From contig CM077006.1 of the NCBI GenBank assembly GCA_039090855.1, positions 44,835,336 through 44,899,335 on the forward strand: a stretch of 64,000 bases of DNA, read 5' to 3'. Below are positions 39,758 through 49,109 of this stretch, piece after piece; positions within the stretch are counted from its first letter, which is position 1; each line of letters starts with the position of its first letter. Below the pieces are notes generated by a model that had not been told where the DNA came from, ran no database searches, and saw nothing but the letters and a program-made list of their open reading frames with translations. The DNA comes from Macrothele yani. Lineage: Eukaryota > Arthropoda > Arachnida > Araneae > Macrothelidae. The translations under genes were made by a program, and so were the position numbers.

Positions 39758-41251
39758 GATGGTTTGCAGTAGCGTGACGGATGTATGAATGTTCCATGCA
39801 TCTTTTGGTGAAGTTTGAGAGCGTCAAGTGCAATAGTTTATTCATACGAAGAGTTTTATTTTGTGGTTGTGCTTGCCGTTGACGAGTTCTGCAAATGGCG
39901 ATATCTGCCAGCCATGTTACACGTGACCATCGAAAGGATGTTGATCGACGTGGAGCGAGATCTACTGATAAGAAGTCATCGTTAAGTGCGCCGAGTGTTT
40001 CTCCGGTGACCTGTGAGAGGGTTGCCATGGTGATTGACCCGAATTTCTCAAGAGATAAGAATCCAACAGGTCAAACCGGTCCTGGAAATCAACAGAGCGT
40101 GTCTTCGTGCGTTGCTGCTGAAGGAGTTTCTTCTGCGATAGGAATGCAGAAGAGTGTTTCTATAGAGACGGAAACTTGCAGTTGAGCGTCTGTGGTTGAT
40201 AAGGAGAATTCTGCTAATACGAGTGATCTGCGTTGTGCGTCAGAGATTGAGTGCCAGGGCAATCCCTTTCGTCTCACTTTCGAAAGGGATTCCAAGGTAT
40301 GTCAAGATTTTCATGATCTTTCTGAGAAAACTATTATTTTCCATGCGTTACCACAGACTTCGTTACCGGTATATTTGAAAGCTTTGGAAGAACGAGTGCC
40401 GAGAGAGGAAATTAAAGGAATCGGTCGTAGTAAACGGGTATATCAGTGTTTATAAATAGTGCAGATTGTAAACTTGTGTTAAAGCAAGGGATTTCTATAA
40501 ATAATCAAATTTTGTATCCTGCTTATGCAAGTGAACGACCGATCACGGTAACTTTGTCTCCAGTGCCACTTGAGGTACCGGATTCTGCGTCGATAGTTCT
40601 TCTTTCTCAGTTTAGCCGGGTGGTGGGTCCAGTTCATAGAGTTATAGAAGCCCCGCAATCTTCAAATTATTGTCATGTTGGTGGGTTGAAGCGGACCCTC
40701 CGGGTTATCTTCCCGAATGAATCAGCTCTTCAAACTTGTCCTAAAGAGGTTGAAATTATACTGGATTCTCATGGGTTCATGTTTAATATTTATACAGGAA
40801 TTTTTTGTTATGCTTGCAATGAAAGAGGGCACATTCGTGCTAAATGCACGTATGTACATAGACTTCCCTTGAGGACCAGTGTCTCTGATTCCCATGAGGA
40901 AAGAATTGTTGTACCTGAAGATAGATCGGATTTAGAACATGGTATTAGACATGTCGCTGACTTGGTTCCTACCGTGGCAGAGACTTGTGAAACCCGAGTG
41001 GTGGATCCAGTCGAGCCGAGAAAGAAGACATTGATTGAAATGCCGACTTCTTTGGATCCTGGTATTCAGACAACAGCAAATATTGGTACTTTGGGCATTG
41101 CTAACTTACAGAAATGTTCAGTAGCATTACAGAATCTCGCAGAGAACTCATGTACAAGTAAGTCATAAAAGCTGTCTACGTACGATAAAAAACATTATCC
41201 CTGCTGATACTATAGACTAATTTAAAAAACTTTATTCACAAGTAAAAGCAA

Positions 41252-41300
41252 GTTAAAAGCGAGATCTTTCGGGATCCCTAGATCCCATCTTCAGGCTTAA
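41252..41300 (-). ncRNA. Hammerhead-ribozyme-like motif, PLE-1 left arm
   Basis: Minus strand order: TTAAGC (stem I), CTGAAGA (core C-U-G-A-N-G-A), T, GGGATC-TAGG-GATCCC (stem II), GAAA (core G-A-A-A), GATCTC (short stem III and cleavage-site UC), GCTT (stem I partner of AAGC). This is type I topology. Penelope-like elements are known to carry such ribozymes near their ends. The extra T before stem II and the very short stem III are departures from a textbook hammerhead. Confidence 0.55.
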
Positions 41301-41480
41301 GGCCATAAAGAACAACAAGTGGTCCACTTATATACGATCAGGTTAGACCCATGATGCAACGCAGTGGGCGTTGACATCGGTCAACATAGCAAATCAAAAA
41401 CAATCAATAGTTCGAAGATATGTAAGGTAATACAATATTGTTCGTAGTGGTTCCGGGCATATCGATGGGGATTAGTTTTT

Positions 41481-42275
41481 TCATATGTGAGGAATGAATG
41501 ACGGAAGTTCTGAGTTACAGCATAAAGGCCCATACGAATGGATATATAAGTTCTCGGAGAGGAAAACATTTCCCCTTGTTACTTTAGAGTTCAAAACCAC
41601 TGCGTTCTTCCAGTCAGGTATTTTCCCCTCTTGGTCCACAGTTTCAGTTAGTGCTGTGTTGGTGGAGCCTGACCTCAAGTAATATTGGTGTTCCGATAAT
41701 CGTACTTTTAAGGACCTGAGAGTCGAACCTATATAATATTTCACATCCTCTGGATTATTAGGGTTGACTAAAGGTATGCGGTATACACCGGGTCTAGATA
41801 GATCGGGAATCACGTCACGATCAGTTCTGATAATAGAAAAGATGTTATGAGTCGAGACTCCAAAACCAAGTCCATATTTCTTGCATGTTTTTCTAAGGAT
41901 TGTCACAAGTGGTTGAGAAAACTCAGTCTTGCCTATATACCGTAAAGTTGTTTTTGGAGTAGTTAGGGTAGTGGATCGAGTTTGTTGAACTATATTCATG
42001 AATCGTCCGAAGTACGAATCCGGGTACCCAAAGGATCGGGCCATAGTTCGAATGTACTTAAGTTCATTGTCCAGGGCCCCGGGTGACGACGAATGAGAAT
42101 AAGCTCGTTTAATATGGAAGTAGAAGGAGGTAGATTTATGACAAATAGGGTTAAAGGACGAAAACGGAATCATACAGGGCACAGCTGTTGGTTTACGATA
42201 CACAGAAAAACTGATAAAATTGGTATTTAAGTCTCGAGTGAGTAGTATGTCTAAAAAGGGGAGCTTGCCCTCAGT
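41481..42275 (-). pseudogene. Penelope C-terminal RT thumb and GIY-YIG endonuclease, left arm
   Basis: Minus strand: KLPFLDILLTRDLNTNFISF, SVYRKPTAVPCMIPFSSFNP, IKRAYSHSSSPGALDNELKY (thumb). Then the endonuclease: RPGVYRIPLVNPNNPED, VKYYIGSTLRSLKVRLSEHQ (the GIY-YIG pair is GVY...YIG with the conserved Arg and His), and ENLYIHSYGPLCCNSELPS with the catalytic Glu. The frame is open from within the truncated RT to the natural stop. The reading frame start is an accident of the palindrome. Confidence 0.9.
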
Positions 42276-42284
42276 AAACTTAAT

Positions 42285-43110
42285 CAAGTTTACTTTGGAA
42301 CTGGAAACTGGGGGCAAGCTCCCCTTTTTAGACATACTGCTCTCTCGAGACTTAAATACCAATTTTATCAGTTTTTCTGTGTATCGTAAACCAACAGCTG
42401 TGCCCTGTATGATTCCGTTTTCGTCCTTTAACCCTATTTGTCATAAATCTACCTCCTTCTACTTCCATATTAAACGAGCTTATTCTCATTCGTCGTCACC
42501 CGGGGCCCTGGACAATGAACTTAAGTACATTCGGACTATGGCCCGATCCTTTGGGTACCCGGATTCGTACTTCGGACGATTCATGAATATAGTTCAACGA
42601 ACTCGATCCACTACCCTAACTACTCCAAAAACAACTTTACGGTATATAGGCAAGACTGAGTTTTCTCAACCACTTGTGACAATCTTTAGAAAAACTTGCA
42701 AGAAATATGGACTTGGCTTTGGAGTCTCGACTCGTAACATCTTTTCTATTATCAGAACTGATCGTGACGTGATTCCTGATCTATCTAGACCCGGTGTATA
42801 CCGCATACCTTTAGTCAACCCTAATAATCCAGAGGATGTGAAATATTATATAGGTTCGACTCTCAGGTCCTTAAAAGTACGATTATCGGAACACCAATAT
42901 TACTTGAGGTCAGGCTCCACCAACACAGCACTAACTGAAACTGTGGACCAAGAGGGGGAAATACCTGACTGGAAGAACGCAGTGGTTTTGAACTCTAAAG
43001 TAACAAGGGAAATGTTTTCCTCTCCGAGAACTTATATATCCATTCATATGGGCCTTTATGCTGTAACTCAGAACTTCCGTCATTCATTCCTCACATATGG
43101 AAAAAACTAA
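42285..43110 (+). pseudogene. Penelope C-terminal RT thumb and GIY-YIG endonuclease, right arm
   Basis: Mirror copy of the left arm: IKFTLELETGGKLPFLDILL, SVYRKPTAVPC, then GVYRIPLVNPNNPEDVKYYI and GSTLRSLKVRLSEHQYYLRS. A frameshift after NSKVTRE (about 43010) removes the catalytic Glu block from frame, whereas the left arm keeps it. Starts a few codons earlier in the thumb than the left arm. Confidence 0.9.
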
Positions 43111-43280
43111 TCCCCATCGATATGCCCGGAACCACTACGAACAATATTGTATTACCTTACATATCTTCGAACTATTGATTGTTTTTGGTTTGCTATGTTG
43201 ACCGATGTCAACGCCCACTGCGTTGCATCATGGGTCTAACCTGATCGTATATAAGTGGACCACTTGTTGTTCTTTATGGC

Positions 43281-43324
43281 CTTAGCCTGAAGATGGGATC
43301 TAGGGATCCCGAAAGATCTCGCTT
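43281..43324 (+). ncRNA. Hammerhead-ribozyme-like motif, PLE-1 right arm
   Basis: Same arrangement on the plus strand. Core CTGAAGA at 43287-43293, stem II 43295-43310, GAAA 43311-43314, UC before 43321, stem I partner GCTT 43321-43324. One A is missing upstream (TTAGC instead of TTAAGC), so stem I is shorter than in the left arm. Confidence 0.55.
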
Positions 43325-44102
43325 TTAACTTGCTTTTACTTGTGAATAAAGTTTTTTAAATTAGTCTATAGTATCAGCAAGGATAATGTTTTTTATCGTA
43401 CGTAGACAGCTTTTATGACTTACATGTTCCTTTCGTGCGAAACACAGTTTTTATCGAACTCATGTACAACTTCGACATTTAAACGACCCAGCACTGATTC
43501 AAGTGGTGAACCGTTAAAACGGAGCAAAGCTAGAGACTATCTTCAACCGGAATTTATCCCTCGTATAGATCTTTCTTTTCTCCTGGATCCTGATTTTGCC
43601 GAAGATAGAGATAAGCCATCACGGTATCGTCTTGTCATGGAACTCATTGCATCTTGCCCAGATTATGACGAAACTTTGGATCTTTTCGAATTGAAAATTT
43701 TTGTTGTGCCTAATAAAAAGATATGTCCACTCCGGAGTTTTACGAGTTAAATATGTATAAGTTAAATGCTATTGTACATCGTTTGGATGCCGTCTTGAAT
43801 TGGATAATTACGAAAAATCCTGTTCCTGAAGTTTTAGACACTTATTACGAAATATACTATAAACGTATAGAGGATGTAAAAGCTTACATAAGGAAACATA
43901 ATGTGGTTGACGATAGTGTCTTTGATGTGTAGAGATGTTTCAGATGTATTCCTTGATGTTGGTTTCCTTTTTTCTTGCAGTGTTTTTGAAAATGTTCTTG
44001 GACTTTAATAGATATGGATTTCTGCTTACTTATGCTTTAAATTAGCGTTGTTAATTAATGATTCAGTTTTTCGGGTAGCTTTGTTAGTAAGATAATGTAA
44101 TG

Positions 44103-44236
44103 TTGTTGTGTTTTACGGCACTGGCTCTCTCACTTCCCTAGAGCCAGTGGCCCTAAATTAGGATGGGCGACTGCTTATAGCCCATTGAGTTGCTCACGGT
44201 GGTCGTTAAACCTCCAATCAATCAATCAATCAATCA
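44103..44236 (+). mobile_element. SINE-A copy 9, 5'-truncated
   Basis: Only the body and 3' end are present (from TTACGGCACTGGCTCTCTC to CTCCAATC), ending in AATC repeats. It follows the end of the ORF1 remnant. Confidence 0.88.
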
Positions 44237-45113
44237 GCTGTCGCTTGCCGTTATAGGCTTCACGCAAAGTAGTAACTGCTTTAACAATGGCATCTTCAGA
44301 TATCTTATTCTAATCTCCTTGGTCCTAGCCAAGGATAATTCTAACCTCCTTGGTCTTAGCCTTGTGTTTTCTAGACGGCCTGGGTTATAACGTCGCGATA
44401 TCAGAATTCTAATTTTTCGTAACTTCACAACATCGTTTGAAAAGAGTTATAAATTTCGGTAAATGCAAAGCATTTGGTAAAAATCAAAACGCAAACACTT
44501 TATTATCCATGGGAGCGATGAATTCAGTGATTATTTCATATCTACAAACAAATTCAGATATAAAAGAACTTTAACTTTTCCTTTTTACATCATTTTTTTT
44601 ATTTGCCTCACCGGGATTCGAATCCGGACCCCTTTCGTACGAATGATTAGAAGCCATCGCTTAGAGCACTGGGCCGGATTTTCACATCAATGTTCTGCTG
44701 CTTTACACATGCAAATTCACTGGTATTACCATGGGTACCACACATTTTTTTTAAACAAATTATATTCCATTCCAATCTATCCAAAAAAGTTAAGGAGAAA
44801 AAAATGGCATAAAAACTTTATCTGATAAGTTTATAAGGAACATTCCATGTATCACATCATGATTGCCGGTATTGCTGTCGTAATTCCATATCCTTTCAGG
44901 AACACAATGTGCGACTGATACATTTTTTATTTGAGCATGATGTCGGAAAAGTATACAAAATACAAAGTACACAATATTTCACACAAAATAAGGAAACAGT
45001 ACTGGACAAAAAAATAATGCATAATGATTAAAAAAAACGTTGATTAAGCTTAATGATTCACGAGACGTTCCTTAAGCCTGATGATTCGTGGAACGTTGCT
45101 TAAACCTATTTAG
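44237..45113. other. No gene recognised; SINE-A head fragment at 44605-44674
   Basis: 44290-44365 has repeated CTCCTTGGTCCTAGCCAAGG-like words, related to the edge of the foldback at 38950. 44605-44674 is a minus-strand SINE-A head (CGGGATTCGAATCCGG). The rest is AT-rich. Confidence 0.55.
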
Positions 45114-45331
45114 GCCGCCCGGTGGCGCAGTGGTCTAAGCGATGGCCTCTGATCATTCGTCCGTAAGAGGTCCGGGTTCGAATCCCGGTGAGGCATGGCT
45201 GTTGTGTTTGTCTTACGGCACTGGCTCTCTCCCTTTCCTGGAACCAGTGACCCTAAATTAGGGACGGGCGACTGCTTATAGCCCATTGAGTTGCTCACGG
45301 TGGTCGTTAAACCTCCAATTAAAAAAAAAAA
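45114..45331 (+). mobile_element. SINE-A copy 10
   Basis: Full copy on the plus strand: A box GGTGGCGCAGTGG, B box GGGTTCGAATCCC, A tail. Flanked by ACTATTTAG / CCTATTTAG. Confidence 0.93.
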
Positions 45332-45506
45332 CTATTTAGTTTCTCGAGAACTGTAATGTTTGCTAAGTGCGAAGAGGAAAATAACCACGCAGACGACTAA
45401 CTGAATTCAGGAAATATCTATGACAACAGTTATTAGCCATGGCAGACGATTCTGGTTTTGTTATTGCGCAGTTGTTTAAGGTACGTCTGCATTTTTCCAT
45501 ACAGCT

Positions 45507-45913
45507 ATGGAAGTGAGGGATTCAGAATTAAAAAGTGAAATGCGTTATTTGCGCAATAAAGTTTGCTACCGTTTGGGTAAAACGGCTCCAGAAACAGTTA
45601 ATTTAATGAAAACAGCTTACAAAGGTAAACGTTTGGGGAGTCAACGATTTTTTGATGGCACCATGATTTCAAAAATGGGTGTTTGTCGGCAGAACTCGCT
45701 CCTATAGGCCTGGCCGACCTGAAAGTGTTGTTATGGAGCGTATTGTTAACACTGGCAATCCTTCAAGAAAATCGACGAATGACGTGTGAAGACATAGCTG
45801 CGTCAACTGATATTTCAAAAACGTCGGCATTTCGCATTCTACGTGACAAATTACTGCCGCATCGTGTGCATTCCAGATGGGTACCTCATCACCTGACGAG
45901 AGAACAATTATAA
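45507..45913 (+). pseudogene. mariner-family HTH remnant
   Basis: VCYRLGKTAPETVNLMKTAY, GSQRFFDGTMISKMG and, in another frame, NRRMTCEDIAASTDISKTSA, FRILRDKLLPHRVHSRWVPH, LTREQL. This is the paired HTH of Mos1-type mariner transposases (as in SETMAR-like proteins). The catalytic domain is missing. One frameshift near 45690. Just upstream, 45439-45480 reads MADDSGFVIAQLFK and then a GTACGT donor-like word, possibly chance. Confidence 0.75.
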
Positions 45914-45989
45914 TATTAGCCAGAGTTCAGGTGTAAACAAACGGGTCGGTAACCAACCTACCCACCTACTTTGACAGCACTTGGGGAAA

Positions 45990-46229
45990 CTAAGGAATCA
46001 GGGCTTTCTTCCTACCTGTATCTCTTCCAAGATGAACCTCTCCCCATCCCCTCCCACTGGACCCAGGGTGCCTGAAATTTTCGGGAAGTTAAAGACCCAC
46101 AGGCCTAACCATCCTCTTTAGTTTTCAGTTTCGGGGTATGCCAGCTCGACTCGTCCCCTCGATGAGGCGTTGGCTACCTTTTTGAACCCTTTCGCCTTAA
46201 ACTCTACCGTCTGTATTTATAGTTCCAAT
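45990..46229 (+). pseudogene. PLE-2 reverse transcriptase, fingers part
   Basis: [36 protein letters not shown], stop, FSVSGYASSTRPLDEALATF, LNPFALNSTVCIYSS. This matches the Penelope block PKTHKxxxPLRPIVS and the following LAxxL region. One in-frame stop (TAG near 46122). Confidence 0.75.
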
Positions 46230-47483
46230 CATAGGCGCCGACTTCTGAAAATGTCGAGGGGTGCTAAAATTCAAAAGGCAGGTACCGTTTCAACGGTTGA
46301 ATTTTTAGATGTTTAAATGGACCTTTTCTTCAGTGTAAACGCAAACAAACCGATTAATGATTTCATGATAAAAATATTACATTTTTATAGCAACCAAATT
46401 CTTGAACGCCGTTCTAATTCTTCCGATTTTAATTTTCTGTAATGTGCGCACAAGAGCTAAATAACTTTTTTCTTTTGGGCAAAATTTGAGCATTTTGTTG
46501 GGGACTACTACCAGAAAACCAAGCCTGTTTAAAAAGGCTGACATTGGCAGTATATATCATTAGTCAAAACAGATAGTAGGCTAATAGCGATACCTTTGAG
46601 GAGCTCACTCTAGCAGTAGCAAACAAACTGACGTGTTCAGTGTTGGAATGGAACGCGCTTCATAATCACTGCACTGTATTATTTTCCTTACTTGTTATTG
46701 TTAGCATGTATCGTATAACGCAGCATACATCACAGTGAAATTTTTGCTTTGATCAACAACTGTAGCTTGTAAATCTCCACCCCAACCCGCCATCATTCAT
46801 TTTGCAGTCCATGTGAACCAGTTGCTATCGATTTGGTATATCACCCCTGCGTTGATTGATTAGTGTTACTATTGGCAACTGCTTATATGTTTTATATAGC
46901 TAGGAGAAAAATAAAAGCCGCAACAGAATTATGTGAAACAAATAAACAATAACTGCAACAACAACAGGAAAAAAAAAACTCTTCAAAATTATACTTTAAG
47001 CGAGAAAAAATCATTCGCAGTCTCGCTGTGTGTCTTCTGCTCCTGAAGGTCATTCATTACTTCCGGTCTGACATTTATGACTTTATGACCTTACCGAAGC
47101 TCATTGCGTGCATGGTGAGCTGCTGACAACTTACTGATGTGCAAGGAACGTATATATAAAAATAAAATATGTAGCTTTAAACAATTAGGAAGGTAGGGTA
47201 AAAACCACATTACACACATCCGATTTTTCGCTTGCTTGGCTGTCTTATTTCTTAAGTGTTTATTCGGTATCGGTGGTTAAAACACGATTTTTTGAAGATA
47301 TTATTTTTTTTTATAGAAATCAAATATTTGCGCTAATTCCGATTATCTCATTTAGTTTTTTTGTAAATGGAACTAAATATTTAAGTATGAATCCAGTACA
47401 TAAAAAAATTCGGAGGGGGAGCACCCCCAAATGATTTCAAGGGATGCTCAAGCCCTTGAGCTACCCCGTAGTTGGCCCCAGTG
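46230..47483. mobile_element. hAT-C: non-autonomous hAT element
   Basis: Perfect 8-bp target duplication GTTCCAAT (46222-46229 and 47484-47491). Ends CATAGGCGCCGACTTCTG and, reverse-complemented, CACTGGGGCCAACTACGGGG. 1254 bp with no transposase. It interrupts the PLE-2 reverse transcriptase between SS and NQALDRIKAFEYQG. Confidence 0.92.
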
Positions 47484-47628
47484 GTTCCAATCAAGCTTTG
47501 GATCGCATTAAAGCTTTTGAGTACCAAGGGACCTAGTTTGTCATGGCGACTTTAGATGTAGTTGCACTTTTTCCGAGTGTCCCTTTAGAGCAAGTTCATG
47601 CTGTTATTGCTGATAAGTTGGCTATACC
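47484..47628 (+). pseudogene. PLE-2 reverse transcriptase, palm motif A part
   Basis: NQALDRIKAFEYQGT, stop, MATLDVVALFPSVPLEQVHA, VIADKLA. The LDVVALFPSVP block carries the first catalytic Asp of the polymerase (DVxxLFxxVP). Cut at 47628 by hAT-A. Confidence 0.85.
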
Positions 47629-47834
47629 CAGGGGCGGATTTCCAACTAGGCGCGCCCCTAGGGCCCCAGAGCATGAGGGACCCCGAAAACGTATAATTCG
47701 ATTGTCAGTATTGTTTTGGTTTTCACGGACCGAAACAATCCTTAAAGCGACCACTTTATTTATATTGACAACTGATATTTTACTTTCTCATATCAGTAAC
47801 ATATTTTTCCTTGCTGTTGAAAAGAAGCAGAGCC

Positions 47835-49105
47835 GTAGCGAAGGGGGGGGGCAGCAGGGACGGTCACCCTGGGCGCCGAGCTGGAGGGGGGCGCCATCGA
47901 GACATAGATTTTTTTTATATAAATGTAAAAAATGTGAAATTAATTTATACGCGTAATTAAAAAAATGTATAAAATTTAAACTTCTTTATGCTTTAAGAAT
48001 AAAATGGCGACCAGATGAAACCTAAATTGAAGGAGAACTCCAATCGTCCGAACGCCAAATATTCGGATCGATTTGGCTTGGGTGTGACAGTACCTTTTAG
48101 TTGCTATGTTTATGAAACATTTGAGACGCGCGCGCAGCGGCTAGTGTAGGCCAGGACTTTAGAGGGGAAGGGCTAGTACGCCCCTTTGAAGTGCTGAACA
48201 CCGACCCGTGTCTGAAAGGTTGGGTAAAAAATGGGTAGTGTACTTGTTTCTACGTCATCATCACGCTGGCCTTCTGGCTCAGCTCAGCTCCCTCCAGGAC
48301 AGAACTTCCCTCTATTATGACGGTGTTTTACGCCAGCACTTTTTCTTGGTGTATCATATTTGTTTCACGTTGTATTTTATTTAAGTTGTACATTGAAAAT
48401 CCAAACTGATGCTCTTAGCGAGAAGAAACAGATTTTAAAATGGACACCAGAAGACATATCAAGATGCGTTGTAATTCCAGCACTTTACCTCAAATCATAT
48501 GATTTTTGATTTTGAGATCAGAAAAGTATATTTGCTATATTAAGCAAAATACTTTTTAAAGAAAGAGCATGCATAACAGAAAATGTTCATTTAAACTTAT
48601 CCAATTTATACTATAACATCAATGTTTTCCGATTTTTAGGCCCCCAAAAATCATGAACTTTTGTTTTCCAAAAAGATAATTTTTGATATTTGAGTGCGCC
48701 TTGCAGTAGATGACATACTGTAATCGGGTAAATACGGTAGTAACTTTGACTGAAAGTGCCGTTCATGTGGTGCTCTGACAGAAAGCTCCCAGGCTTTTGG
48801 GCAGTGCAGGTACGCCATCGACCACGGCTGCATGTCTCAGGGGGTGAAATGTAGGCGACGGGTACTGTGACCTTCACGGCCTCCTCTGTCCATGATCCAT
48901 CACTCCTTACGTGTATTGAGAACGAATGACGGATGGCGACGATTCGTCGACAGGGAAGCCTACAGTGCGCATGCGCGGAACAAACATTACTCAGTTAAGG
49001 TTGCGACAGTTTAAATGCAATATTTGCCGTGACCCTGTGACGCCATTTGTTTGCTTAACGTTGTCTGTATAGCTTGATTGATTGAGTAGCGCGCTGAATT
49101 AGTGC
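47835..49105. other. hAT-B 5' non-coding region
   Basis: About 1.3 kb before the transposase. GC-rich patches near 48130 and 48960. The open frame 48611-48877 on the minus strand is not recognised. Confidence 0.5.
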
Positions 49106-49109
49106 ACTA

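Larger units (their letters stand above)
41158..43455. mobile_element. PLE-1: two head-to-head Penelope-like elements forming a palindrome
   Basis: The left arm 41158 to about 42270 and the right arm about 42285-43423 are reverse complements of about 1.1 kb at well over 95 percent identity. The right one has an extra 32-bp tail (43424-43455). The whole insertion is flanked by the 14-bp duplication GAACTCATGTACAA (41144-41157 and 43456-43469). Both arms are 5'-truncated in the reverse transcriptase thumb, and both 3' ends point outward. The insertion splits the ORF1 at a codon that stays in frame when the duplication is counted once. Confidence 0.92.
39895..43932 (+). pseudogene. LINE-type ORF1 (gag-like) with CCHC knuckle, interrupted
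   Basis: Nucleic-acid-binding ORF1 of a non-LTR retrotransposon. Pieces: 39895-40455 (one in-frame TGA at 40183), a frameshift, 40446-41157, then the Penelope palindrome, then 43456-43740 and, after another frameshift, 43723-43932. VYLKALEERVPREEIKGIGR and RVYQC-FINSADCKLVL suggest a fold like the RRM region of ORF1 proteins. TGIFCYACNERGHIRAKC is a CCHC knuckle (C-x2-C-x4-H-x4-C). The tail is acidic and has RYRLVMELIASCPDYDETLD. No protease or integrase follows, so it is unlikely to be LTR-type gag. The ORF2 expected downstream is absent. The Tx1/L1-like assignment is an inference. Confidence 0.6.

Noticed and set aside
40800..40860. LTR-retrotransposon gag
   Set aside because: Only one CCHC knuckle, no protease, integrase or LTRs nearby; a LINE ORF1 is the simpler reading.
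45114..45200. tRNA gene on the plus strand
   Set aside because: The A and B boxes are those of SINE-A. The same head recurs many times with the same body, A tail and target duplications, so it is a SINE head and not a functional tRNA gene.
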